From the NCBI GenBank assembly GCA_002352285.1, contig DEIC01000086.1, positions 3,191 to 25,954 of the forward strand: a stretch of DNA of 22,764 nt, in the 5' to 3' direction. The notes under the pieces were generated by a model. That model was not told where the DNA came from. It made no database searches and saw only the letters and a program-made list of their open reading frames with translations. The stretch is from Alphaproteobacteria bacterium UBA2784. Its GTDB lineage: Bacteria > Pseudomonadota > Alphaproteobacteria > Micropepsales > Micropepsaceae. A program made the translations under genes and the position numbers. Below, one piece after another: positions 9,190 through 16,434 of this stretch; position 1 is the first letter of the stretch; every line of letters starts with the position of its first letter.

Positions 9190-9243
9190 TGGTTTGACCC
9201 GTGCCAACATGCAAATTCCATTGCAATTCAAAGGGAATCGCGC

Positions 9244-10086
9244 ATGGCCAGCGTCCACGGAAATGAAGACCAGATCGCCTATTGGAACGGACCGACCGGC
9301 CAACGCTGGACCGAACAGCAGGAAACGATGGACGCCTCGCTTTTGCCCATGGCGGAGGCGGCTCTGGCGGCAGCGCAAGCGCGCGATGGCGAACATGTGC
9401 TGGATGTCGGCTGCGGCACGGGCGCGACCAGCCTGATGCTGGCCGAGCGAGTGGGCGCGCGCGGTTCCGTTCTGGGTGTTGATATCTCCAGGCCCATGCT
9501 GGCGCGGGCGCGTGAGCGGGCGGCAGGTCACAACAACATGCAATTCATCGAGGCGGATGCCTGTGTGCATGGGTTTGCGCCGAAAAGCATTGACCTTCTG
9601 TTCTCGCGCTTTGGCGTGATGTTTTTTGCTGATCCGCTGGCGGCATTCCAGAATCTGCACAAGGCGATGAAGCCGTCAGGCCGCATGGCCTTTGTGTGCT
9701 GGCGGCCGCTTTCAGAAAATCCGTTTGCGCTGGTGCCCATGGGCGTGGCGCTGAAACACCTGCCGCCGCAGCCCGCGCCCGATCCCACCGCGCCGGGGCC
9801 CTTTGCGTTTGGCGACAAAGAGCGTGTGAGCGGCATACTGGCCAAGGCCGGTTTCAAGGACGTGGTGTTCGCGCCGCTCGACACCCGGATGGTGATGGCG
9901 CGCAAGCCCGAGACGGCGGCGAAGGAAGCGGTCTATGTCGGCATGGCGTCGCGCCTGCTCAAAGACGCGCCCGAGGAGGTAAAGCAGAAAGTGGTCGCCG
10001 AGCTGACGCAGGCGTTTGCGCAGCATCTCGGCCCTGACGGTGTCACGTTCCCCGCCCATTGCTGGGTGGTGACGGGGAGGGCCTAA
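9244..10086 (+). CDS. Class I SAM-dependent methyltransferase
   Basis: A 280-residue Rossmann-fold methyltransferase. It shows motif I HVLDVGCGTG (51-60), the acidic end of strand 2 in GVDIS (78-82), EADA (103-106), and the post-motif SRFGVMFFADP (121-131). The N-terminal QIAYWNGPTGQRW is typical of a UbiE/Coq5-like group of stand-alone alphaproteobacterial methyltransferases. The substrate is unknown. The frame stays open to 8590 inside antisense uvrD, but ATG 9244 is preceded by AAGGGA (9231-9236) with a 7-nt spacer and matches the family N-terminus, so the start is well supported. It is a single-gene transcription unit, divergent from uvrD. Its stop overlaps the stop of the convergent CoA-transferase by 3 nt. 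Confidence 0.9.
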   Translation: MASVHGNEDQIAYWNGPTGQRWTEQQETMDASLLPMAEAALAAAQARDGEHVLDVGCGTGATSLMLAERVGARGSVLGVDISRPMLARARERAAGHNNMQFIEADACVHGFAPKSIDLLFSRFGVMFFADPLAAFQNLHKAMKPSGRMAFVCWRPLSENPFALVPMGVALKHLPPQPAPDPTAPGPFAFGDKERVSGILAKAGFKDVVFAPLDTRMVMARKPETAAKEAVYVGMASRLLKDAPEEVKQKVVAELTQAFAQHLGPDGVTFPAHCWVVTGRA

Positions 10087-11237
10087 GCCAGATCGCCCAA
10101 CACGTCTTTGCGGTCCTCGTCGAGTTCCGGCGCGTCGTGGCGTGTGGGTGGATCATCGAACGCTGACATCTTGACCGGATTGCCCGGCATTTCGATGCGG
10201 CCGATCACCGGATCATCGGTCGTGATAATCATGTTGCGGGCGCGGATCTGCGGGTCCTGCATGACGTCGCGGATATTATTGATCGGTCCGCAGGGTACGC
10301 CAGCCGCATCGATGCGCTTGATCCATTCGGCTTTGGTGTGGCTTGCCAGAAGATGGTTCAGCTCGGCGGTCAGCTGGGTTACGTGTTTGACGCGCACCTC
10401 GTTCGTGGCAAACCGCGGATCGTCCTTCAGTTGCGGCGCGTGCAGCGCCTTGGCCAGCGCGGCGAAGAGCGCGTCATTGCCCGCCGCAATCACCAAATGC
10501 CCGTCGCTGGCATGAAAGACGCCGAAAGGGGCGATGGACCCGTGACGGTCGCCCAGCGGTCCCGGCGATTGGCCGGTCGCTACGAATTGGGCAATCGCGT
10601 TTTCCAGAATGGCGACCTGACAATCGAGCATGGCGACATCAATTTTCTGGCTCTCGCCGGTCATGGCGCGGTGATAGAGCGCCGAGGTGATGCCGGAGGT
10701 GAGGAACAATCCTGCCGTGATGTCGCCAATTGATACGCCCACGCGCGTCGGCTTGCCGCCGGGATGGCCGGTAATGCTCATCACGCCGCCCATGGCCTGC
10801 ACCACCATGTCGTAGGCGGCCTTGTGGGCATAGGGCCCCGTGTGGCCAAAGCCGCTGACCGCCGCATAGATGAGCTTGGGGTAGCGGGGATGCAGCTCCT
10901 CCCAGCCATAGCCCAGCTTTTCCATCGTGCCGCCACGAAAATTTTCGACCAGCACGTCGGCGCGCGCCAGCAGCGCCTCAAAACGGCGGCGGTCGTTTTC
11001 ATCTTTCAGGTTCAGCGCAACCGATTTCTTGCCGCGGTTGACCGACATGAAATAGGCGGAACGCTCTGAGACCATGGGCAGGAAGGTGCGGCTGTCGTCG
11101 CCGCCATCCGGGTTTTCCACCTTGATGACTTCGGCGCCCATGTCGGCCAGCATCATGGTTGAAAACGGGCCAGCCAGCACGCGCGTCAGGTCGACAACGA
11201 CAATGCCGTCAAGCGGGCCCTTCTTCTTTGCTGTCAT
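10083..11237 (-). CDS. CaiB/BaiF family III CoA-transferase
   Basis: Moves CoA between a CoA-thioester and a carboxylic acid through an aspartyl intermediate. The 384 residues begin GPLDGIVVVDLTRVLAGPF, the usual family start, and carry the expected active-site aspartate D143 in AAYDMVVQAMGG, as well as RGKKSVALNLK and the later AGNDALF region. Length fits the family (about 380-430). The substrate cannot be inferred. Its start overlaps the end of the DUF4169 gene by 29 nt. GAAAAAGG about 7 nt before the ATG can serve as ribosome-binding site. It is the last gene of the sspB-fumC run, and the overlap makes co-transcription likely although no functional tie to fumarase is evident. Confidence 0.93.
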   Translation of the reverse strand: MTAKKKGPLDGIVVVDLTRVLAGPFSTMMLADMGAEVIKVENPDGGDDSRTFLPMVSERSAYFMSVNRGKKSVALNLKDENDRRRFEALLARADVLVENFRGGTMEKLGYGWEELHPRYPKLIYAAVSGFGHTGPYAHKAAYDMVVQAMGGVMSITGHPGGKPTRVGVSIGDITAGLFLTSGITSALYHRAMTGESQKIDVAMLDCQVAILENAIAQFVATGQSPGPLGDRHGSIAPFGVFHASDGHLVIAAGNDALFAALAKALHAPQLKDDPRFATNEVRVKHVTQLTAELNHLLASHTKAEWIKRIDAAGVPCGPINNIRDVMQDPQIRARNMIITTDDPVIGRIEMPGNPVKMSAFDDPPTRHDAPELDEDRKDVLGDLA

Positions 11238-11409
11238 CGCTCAGCCTTTTTCCTTCATGCAGGCGGCGCTGGCGCCCGTCTTCAGCCTTCGCTGCTTCTT
11301 TTTCGGATTTGGTGCGGCCATGGGTGATGCGGTTCTGCGCCGCCTCTGCCTCTCTGGCAGATTTCTGTTTCGCTTTCCTGACACGTTTCAGATTGATGAT
11401 CTCGGCCAT
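11209..11409 (-). CDS. DUF4169 family small protein
   Basis: A 66-residue, highly charged protein of unknown function. The N-terminus MAEIINLKRVRKAK, the middle NRITHGRTKSEKEA and the RRLHEGKRL segment match the DUF4169 pattern from alphaproteobacteria. It is predicted to be mostly helical, Lys/Arg/Glu-rich and soluble, with no cysteine and no membrane segment. It follows the RHH gene after a 2-nt gap and overlaps the CoA-transferase start by 29 nt. Its steady presence beside a ribbon-helix-helix protein, fumC and sspB in alphaproteobacteria is recalled from general knowledge, not shown by this sequence alone. No function should be assigned. Confidence 0.85.
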   Translation of the reverse strand: MAEIINLKRVRKAKQKSAREAEAAQNRITHGRTKSEKEAAKAEDGRQRRLHEGKRLSDDSKEEGPA

Positions 11410-11411
11410 GG

Positions 11412-11639
11412 TCAGGCGCCCTTTTGCCGCACACGCTCCAGCACAAAGACACGGATGGCGCTGGAAAGCGAGCCCTTGCCCGCGCGTGATGCGTCAATGC
11501 GCGCCACCAGAGCGGGCAGGGTGAGGCCGTCGGACCTGGCAATTTCTTTCAGGCCATCCCAGAAGGCGTCTTCCAGCGAAATCGACGTGCGATGACCCAG
11601 AATGGTCAGCGACCGTTTCTGTTCGCGGATGGACGCCAC
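11412..11639 (-). CDS. Ribbon-helix-helix domain protein (RHH_4 type)
   Basis: A 75-residue protein. KRSLTILGHRTSISLEDAFW (about 8-27) gives the ribbon strand, followed by two helices (about 25-45 and 58-72), ending SSAIRVFVLERVR. This matches the RHH_4 group, which has the Arc/MetJ-like fold usually used for DNA binding. The start codon is GTG at 11639; there is no ATG in the frame before the conserved region. It sits 4 nt after the fumC stop, with no good Shine-Dalgarno, so translation is probably coupled to fumC. It is not an obvious antitoxin: the downstream DUF4169 protein does not resemble a known toxin. Any DNA target is unknown. Confidence 0.85.
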   Translation of the reverse strand: MASIREQKRSLTILGHRTSISLEDAFWDGLKEIARSDGLTLPALVARIDASRAGKGSLSSAIRVFVLERVRQKGA

Positions 11640-11643
11640 GGCT

Positions 11644-13035
11644 TTAACCGGGGCCGATCATCTTTTTTGGATCGACCAGCTGATCGAACTCGGCATCGGT
11701 CAGATAACCGCCGCCCACCGTTTCCTGACGCAGCGTGGTGCCGTTCCTGTGCGCGGTCTTGGCGATCTTGGCGCAAGTGTCGTAGCCGAGTTTGCCGTTC
11801 AGCGCGGTCACCAGCATCAGCGAACGCTCAAGTGCGGCCTTGATGTTGTCTTCGCGCGGCTCAATGCCCACAACGCAATGATCGGTGAACGAACGCGCGG
11901 CGTCTGCCATCAGGCGCACGGATTGCAGGAAATTATAGGCCATGACGGGGTTGAAGACGTTCAGCTCGAAATGGCCGGACGCGCCCGCCATCGTCATGGT
12001 CGCCTGATTGCCGAAGATCTGGGTGCAGACCATGGTCAGGGCCTCGCACTGCGTCGGGTTGACCTTGCCGGGCATGATCGACGAGCCGGGCTCATTCTCC
12101 GGCAGCGCCAATTCGCCCAGGCCCGAGCGCGGCCCTGACCCGAGAAAGCGGATGTCATTGGCAATCTTGAAGAGCGAGGCAGCCACCGTGTTGATCGCGC
12201 CATGCGTCATCACCATGGCGTCGTGGGCGGCCAGCGCCTCGAATTTGTTGGGGGCGCTGGTGAAGGCAAGGCCGGTTATAGCGGCGATGCGTTTGGCCAC
12301 GCCTTCGGCAAAGCCGACGGGCGCGTTAAGGCCGGTGCCGACGGCTGTGCCGCCCTGTGCCAGTTCCGTCAGCATGGGCAGTGTCATCTCGATGCGCTTG
12401 ATGCCGTTGGCAAGCTGCTGGGCATAGCCGGAAAATTCCTGGCCCAAGGTCAGCGGCGTTGCATCCTGCGTATGCGTGCGGCCGATCTTGATGATGTGGC
12501 TCCATGCCTTCGCCTTGGCGTCGAGGGCGGCATGAAGATGCTTCAGCGCGGGGATCAGATCATGCACGACCTGTTCCGCCGCCGCGATGTGCATGGCAGT
12601 CGGGTAGGTGTCGTTGGACGACTGGCTCATGTTGACGTGATCGTTGGGATGCACGGGCTTTTTGGAGCCCATCGCGCCACCCAGCATTTCGATGGCGCGG
12701 TTCGAGATCACCTCGTTGGCATTCATGTTCGACTGCGTGCCGGAACCCGTCTGCCAGACGACGAGGGGGAAATGATCGTCGAGCTTGCCGTCGATCACTT
12801 CCTGCGCGGCTTTGACAATCGTCTCGGCCAGCTTCGCGTCGAGGCGGTTCAGGCTCGCGTTGGTTTCGGCGGCAGCGCGCTTGATGATGCCCAGCGCCCG
12901 GATCACGGGCTTGGGCTGGCGCTCCCAGCCGATCTTGAAGTTGCCGATGGAGCGCTGGGTCTGCGCGCCCCAATAGCGGGTTGCGTCAACTTCGATGGGG
13001 CCAAACGTATCGGTCTCGGTGCGGGTCTTTGCCAT
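11644..13035 (-). CDS. fumC: Class II fumarate hydratase FumC
   Basis: Interconverts fumarate and L-malate in the TCA cycle; oxygen-stable homotetramer without an Fe-S cluster. From ATG 13035 it has 463 residues (E. coli FumC 467). Motifs are TGSGTQSNMNANEV (about 96-109), RTHTQDATP with H188, and the signature GSSIMPGKVNP with S318. Both catalytic residues fall at the same numbers as in E. coli, which supports this start. AAAGG lies about 10 nt upstream. The frame stays open upstream, with an ATG at 13119 that would add a 28-residue Ala/Lys-rich tail, and further into antisense sspB; those extensions are not supported by the family. It lies 124 nt after sspB and 4 nt before the RHH gene. Confidence 0.96.
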   Translation of the reverse strand: MAKTRTETDTFGPIEVDATRYWGAQTQRSIGNFKIGWERQPKPVIRALGIIKRAAAETNASLNRLDAKLAETIVKAAQEVIDGKLDDHFPLVVWQTGSGTQSNMNANEVISNRAIEMLGGAMGSKKPVHPNDHVNMSQSSNDTYPTAMHIAAAEQVVHDLIPALKHLHAALDAKAKAWSHIIKIGRTHTQDATPLTLGQEFSGYAQQLANGIKRIEMTLPMLTELAQGGTAVGTGLNAPVGFAEGVAKRIAAITGLAFTSAPNKFEALAAHDAMVMTHGAINTVAASLFKIANDIRFLGSGPRSGLGELALPENEPGSSIMPGKVNPTQCEALTMVCTQIFGNQATMTMAGASGHFELNVFNPVMAYNFLQSVRLMADAARSFTDHCVVGIEPREDNIKAALERSLMLVTALNGKLGYDTCAKIAKTAHRNGTTLRQETVGGGYLTDAEFDQLVDPKKMIGPG

Positions 13036-13159
13036 GGGGGCAACCTTTGCGGGCGCGTTCGCCGGGGCATCGCCCTTTGAAACGTCGCCGTTCTTCTTGC
13101 GGAAAAAGGGTAAGCGCATGGGCGCCTGTCTAGGGCGGAGCGGGCAAAACGAAAAGGGG

Positions 13160-13738
13160 TTACTTCTTCCGGAAGGCGTCGAGGCTGACCACTTCGCCGG
13201 GGGCAGCGGGCTTGGCTTCGGCGGGCGATCCCTCGCCGTCCTTGGCCGGCGCCTTCGCCTCGGCGTCTTTGCGGGCGGGGTCGAGCTTGGTTGCCTCTTT
13301 CGCGCCGGTCGCAGTGGGCGTTTTCGCAGCGGGCGCCTTTGCCGCCGGAGACTTGCCAGGTGCTGCCACACCGCTGCCACCCAAACCGGCGCGGAACTGC
13401 AGGCCGAACTTCACACTCGGGTCGAAGAACGATTTGATGGCGGTCCAGGGGATCGTCAGCGTCTCGGGCATCTTCGAGAAAGTCAGAGTCACTTCAAAGG
13501 CTTCCTCGGTGGTCTTCAGACCCCAGTACTGGTGCTGCAGGACGATGGTCATTTCATCGGGGAAGCGCTCGCGCAGGGCGTCAGATATGCCGACGCCCGG
13601 CGCGCTGGTCTCAAAGGTGATGTAGAAGTGATGATCGCCGGGCAGGCCCTGCGTGGCGGCACGCTCAATGGCCATGCGCACAACGCCGCGCATGGCCGCC
13701 TGGGCCAAAGCCTCGTAGTTCATCCAGTCTTTGGCCAA
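13160..13738 (-). CDS. sspB: ClpXP adaptor SspB (alphaproteobacterial type)
   Basis: Binds ssrA-tagged proteins and delivers them to ClpXP for degradation. The 192 residues contain the SspB substrate-binding fold at about 5-118 (LPGDHHFYITFET at 32-44, MTIVLQHQYWGL at 63-74, IPWTAIKSFFDPSVKFGLQF at 96-115). A flexible Ala/Pro/Lys-rich linker (about 118-180) and a C-terminal ClpX-docking tail VVSLDAFRKK (183-192) follow. The start is TTG at 13738: TAGGAGT lies 6 nt before it, whereas the first ATG (13723) would have the Shine-Dalgarno 21 nt away and lose conserved residues. It is the first gene of the sspB-fumC-RHH-DUF4169-CoA-transferase run. A palindromic repeat lies 45 nt upstream of the start. 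Confidence 0.94.
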   Translation of the reverse strand: MAKDWMNYEALAQAAMRGVVRMAIERAATQGLPGDHHFYITFETSAPGVGISDALRERFPDEMTIVLQHQYWGLKTTEEAFEVTLTFSKMPETLTIPWTAIKSFFDPSVKFGLQFRAGLGGSGVAAPGKSPAAKAPAAKTPTATGAKEATKLDPARKDAEAKAPAKDGEGSPAEAKPAAPGEVVSLDAFRKK

Positions 13739-13744
13739 GCAACA

Positions 13745-13749
13745 CTCCT
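13745..13749 (-). promoter_or_regulatory. Ribosome binding site that fixes the TTG start of sspB
   Basis: On the minus strand AGGAG is followed by six nt (TGTTGC) and then TTG. This is near-ideal spacing for the TTG start at 13738 and far too distant for the first in-frame ATG at 13723. Confidence 0.85.
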
Positions 13750-13782
13750 AATCAATGCAGTCCGGTGCGCTGAGTTCTTCTA

Positions 13783-13913
13783 CCTCCTCCGCTTTCGCGG
13801 GGGAGGTCGGATCGCCCTTGCGATCCGGGTGGGGGGCTTGCGTTGACGGCTTTTCCCCCACCCGCGATGCAAGGGCATCGCTGGCCTCCCCCGCAACAAG
13901 TTGCGGGCGGAGG
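13783..13913. repeat. Nested-palindrome intergenic repeat (copy A)
   Basis: This fills most of the 247-bp gap between sspB and the oxidoreductase gene. Trunk pairings are CCTCC 13783-13787 with GGAGG 13909-13913, GGGGAGG 13800-13806 with CCTCCCC 13885-13891, and GGTGGGGG 13828-13835 with CCCCCACC 13855-13862. Side hairpins are CGGATCGC-CCTT-GCGATCCG (13808-13827), GCGATGC-AAGG-GCATCGC (13864-13881) and CCCGCAAC-AA-GTTGCGGG (13890-13907), with a short one at 13789-13800. The apical loop is about 19 nt. Bases 13797-13835 match copy B at 16812-16850 with one mismatch in 39. It is non-coding; the ORF that reads through it on the minus strand is an artefact. The remaining gap sequence (13914-13985) shows nothing recognisable. 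Confidence 0.9.
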
Positions 13914-13985
13914 CGAAAACAAGACGATCCTGACAATAACCCTCCGCGAGAGATCAGCTCCAGCCTAACGTCCTTCACCGATTCG

Positions 13986-15095
13986 TCAAACAAGGGTGCC
14001 AAGGGCTTCCGGCGCAAAGGGTTTTGCGCCTTCCAGATGGCCGGTGCGGACCATCTCGACCCAGTCAGGATTGACCAGAAGGGCGCGGCCCACCGCCACC
14101 AGATCAAAGTCGCCGCGCGCGAACATTTCGATCAGGCGGTCGAAATTGGCAGGCGCTGCCTTTTCCCCCGCAAAGGTGGCGATGAATTCCTGGCTGAGGC
14201 CGACTGAGCCGACCGTGATCGTCGGCTTGCCGGAGATTTTCTTCACCCAACCGGCCAAATTCATGTCGGAACCCTGGTCAGGAAACTCCGGCTCCCAAAA
14301 GCGGCGGGTGGAGCAGTGATAGATGTCAACGCCCGCCGCCGTCAGGGGGGCAAGGAACGCCTCCAGCTCCTTCGGATTGTGGACTAGGCGGGCGGTATAG
14401 TCCTGCTGCTTCCACTGCGACCAGCGCAGGATCACCGGAAAGTCCGGCCCCACCTCGCGGCGGATGGCCTTGATGATCTCGACCGCAAAGCGGGTGCGCT
14501 TCAGCATGTCGCCGCCCCAGGCGTCAGTGCGCTGGTTCGTGCCCTCCCAGAAGAACTGGTCGATGATGTAGCCATGGGCGCCATGCACCTCGACGCCATC
14601 AAAGCCAAGGCGCTTGGCGTGGCCGGCGCTGTGAGCATAGGCGGCGATGACATCAGCGATTTCGGCATCAGTCATCGGATGGGTGACAGATTTGCCGGGC
14701 TTGAAAAGGCCCGAGGGGCCGACGCCCATCAGCTCCGGGTGGGGGCCGGTGCCTGCACGGCGCATCAAGCCGACATGCCAGAGCTGCGGCATGATCTTGC
14801 CGCCCGCCTTTTTCACTGCGGCCAGCACATTGGCCCAGCCCTTGAGCGCGTCTTCGCCATGGAAATTGGGCACGCGCACATCGTTGAGCGCGACGGGGTG
14901 ATCAACCGCCGTGCCCTCGGTGATGATGAGGGCGACGCCGTTTTCGGCGCGGCGGCGGTAATAGGCGGCCACATCCTCACCCGGCACATTGTGCGGCGAG
15001 AACGAGCGCGTCATCGGCGCCATGACAAAGCGGTTGGCAAGCGAAAGGCCCTTATGGGCGAAAGGCGCAAACAGCGCCGAAGCGTTTTTGGGCAT
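13986..15095 (-). CDS. NADH:flavin oxidoreductase, old yellow enzyme family
   Basis: FMN-dependent TIM-barrel ene-reductase or dienoyl-reductase-type enzyme of 369 residues. It shows the typical start LFAPFAHKGLSLANRFVMAPM, MPQLWHVG (102-109), the substrate-anion-binding pair H171/H174 in VEVHGAHGYIIDQF, the adjoining GTNQRTDAWGG, and C-terminal FMN-phosphate contacts in TVGSVG and DLVAVGRALLVNPDW. There is no C-terminal 4Fe-4S/FAD extension, so it is the short OYE type and not a full 2,4-dienoyl-CoA reductase. The substrate is unknown. Its ATG faces the MFS gene across a 115-bp divergent gap, so the two may be co-regulated. GGAACC lies just ahead of the ATG as a weak ribosome-binding site. 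Confidence 0.94.
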   Translation of the reverse strand: MPKNASALFAPFAHKGLSLANRFVMAPMTRSFSPHNVPGEDVAAYYRRRAENGVALIITEGTAVDHPVALNDVRVPNFHGEDALKGWANVLAAVKKAGGKIMPQLWHVGLMRRAGTGPHPELMGVGPSGLFKPGKSVTHPMTDAEIADVIAAYAHSAGHAKRLGFDGVEVHGAHGYIIDQFFWEGTNQRTDAWGGDMLKRTRFAVEIIKAIRREVGPDFPVILRWSQWKQQDYTARLVHNPKELEAFLAPLTAAGVDIYHCSTRRFWEPEFPDQGSDMNLAGWVKKISGKPTITVGSVGLSQEFIATFAGEKAAPANFDRLIEMFARGDFDLVAVGRALLVNPDWVEMVRTGHLEGAKPFAPEALGTLV

Positions 15096-15157
15096 TGGTG
15101 GTTCCGTGGGGAGAGGGGATGGCGATGGCGCATCATCGCTGTGTCACACCGTTCCTG

Positions 15158-15177
15158 CAAGCGCGTGTGCGCGCTTG
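15158..15177. promoter_or_regulatory. Perfect inverted repeat between divergent oxidoreductase and MFS genes (candidate operator)
   Basis: CAAGCGCG-TGTG-CGCGCTTG is an 8-bp perfect inverted repeat with a 4-nt spacer, placed 33 bp before the MFS ATG and 62 bp from the oxidoreductase ATG. Size and position fit a dimeric repressor operator for both genes. It could also be a hairpin in the MFS leader. No regulator gene lies next to it. A smaller palindrome GTGTCACAC is at 15141-15149. No clear -35/-10 pair was recognised in this gap. Confidence 0.4.
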
Positions 15178-15210
15178 TGCGGAAGGGGGCGGCATGGCAC
15201 GTCATGCGGG

Positions 15211-16434
15211 ATGAGCCTGCCTGAAGATCCAACCGCTGCCGCGCGCCCGCGCCTTGCCGCCGTGTTCCGGCATCGCAATTACCGGCTGTTCTTCTCTGGC
15301 CAGATTTTCTCGCTGATGGGCGACTGGATGCAGACCATCGGCCAGGCGTGGCTGGTCTACCGGCTGACCGGTTCAACCCTCGACCTTGGCATGATCGCGT
15401 TTCTGCAACAGGGGCAGGTGCTGTTCTTTGCGGCCATTGGCGGCACGCTGGCTGACCGCTTTGACCGGCGCAAACTCATTTTGCTGGCGCAGATCGTGTT
15501 CATGGTGCTGGCGGCGATCCTGACCGTTCTCACCTTCACGGGCGCGGTCGAGGTCTGGCATGTGGCGGTGCTCGCCTTCATCAAGGGGATGTTCAACGCG
15601 ATTGAAATTCCAACGCGGCAGGCCTTTACCGTCGAGATGGTGGGCCGCACCGACATGCAGAATGCAATTGCGCTCAACGCCGTGATGTTTAACGCCGCGC
15701 GCATCGTCGGGCCCGGCGTTGCGGGGCTTGTGATCGCAGCCTTCGGCGAGGCGTGGTGCTTTGCCGCCAATACGCTCACTTATGGCTGCGTCATCACCAG
15801 CCTGCTGCTCATGCGCGTGACACCGGCTGCGCGCCCGGCAGAGCGGCGCCATCCCTTCGCCGAATTGAAGGAAGGCTTTCTCTATGTGCGCCATCATCGC
15901 GTAATCCGCACGGCGCTGATGGCGCTGGCGGTCTCGAGCTTTGCGGGCGGGCCGTATCTTACCATGATGCCGGTTTTTGCCAGCGACGTGCTGGGCGAGG
16001 GTTCGCGCGAATACGGCTTCCTGATGACGGCGGTGGGCGCAGGCGCGCTGTGTGGCGCGGTGTTGATGAGCTTTCTGTCGGTGAAGCGTCTGGCGCATGC
16101 GCCGGTTCTGGCGGCGATGCTGTTTGGGGCGGGGCTGGTTGCGCTTTCCTTTGTTGACGTGTTCTGGCTGGCGCTGTGCGTCATTCCGCCGACGGCCTTC
16201 ATGCTGATGCTGCAGGGCTCCTCCACCAACGCGATCCTGCAACACGCCGTTGCCGATCACATGCGCGGGCGCGTGATGGCCTATTACACGATGGCGTTTC
16301 TGGGGATGATCCCGTTCGGCTCGCTGTTCGCGGGATTGCTGGCGGACGAAATCGGCGTGCCGCTCACCTATCGCATTGGCGGGGCAATTGTGCTGTGCGC
16401 GGGTGCGTTGGGGTGGGTGGTGAGAAGGAGGTAA
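15211..16434 (+). CDS. MFS transporter (EntS/MFS_3-like exporter)
   Basis: A 407-residue inner-membrane protein with about 12 hydrophobic helices. The start VFRHRNYRLFFSGQIFSLMG and the following DWMQTIGQAWLVYRLTGS are typical of the MFS_3 group, which includes the enterobactin exporter EntS. The loop GGTLADRFDRRKL is the conserved loop 2-3 motif. The substrate is unknown. ATG 15211 matches the family N-terminus; the frame runs open to 14989 only because it is antisense to the oxidoreductase gene. No strong Shine-Dalgarno is visible. The last 71 bp overlap the 3' end of the convergent DUF559 gene. It is divergent from the old-yellow-enzyme gene with a shared inverted repeat, so export of a compound related to that enzyme is possible but unproven. 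Confidence 0.92.
   Translation: MSLPEDPTAAARPRLAAVFRHRNYRLFFSGQIFSLMGDWMQTIGQAWLVYRLTGSTLDLGMIAFLQQGQVLFFAAIGGTLADRFDRRKLILLAQIVFMVLAAILTVLTFTGAVEVWHVAVLAFIKGMFNAIEIPTRQAFTVEMVGRTDMQNAIALNAVMFNAARIVGPGVAGLVIAAFGEAWCFAANTLTYGCVITSLLLMRVTPAARPAERRHPFAELKEGFLYVRHHRVIRTALMALAVSSFAGGPYLTMMPVFASDVLGEGSREYGFLMTAVGAGALCGAVLMSFLSVKRLAHAPVLAAMLFGAGLVALSFVDVFWLALCVIPPTAFMLMLQGSSTNAILQHAVADHMRGRVMAYYTMAFLGMIPFGSLFAGLLADEIGVPLTYRIGGAIVLCAGALGWVVRRR

Noticed and set aside
11209..11639. RHH plus DUF4169 pair as a toxin-antitoxin module
   Set aside because: The RHH gene order and size would fit an antitoxin, but the DUF4169 protein has no toxin-like fold or motif and the pair is embedded in a housekeeping operon.
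12202..13080. Plus-strand ORF (292 codons) opposite fumC
   Set aside because: Antisense shadow without domain, ribosome-binding site or context.
13748..14107. Minus-strand ORF running through repeat copy A and the oxidoreductase end
   Set aside because: Its C-terminal part is the peptide encoded by the repeat and the rest overlaps the real oxidoreductase gene in another frame.
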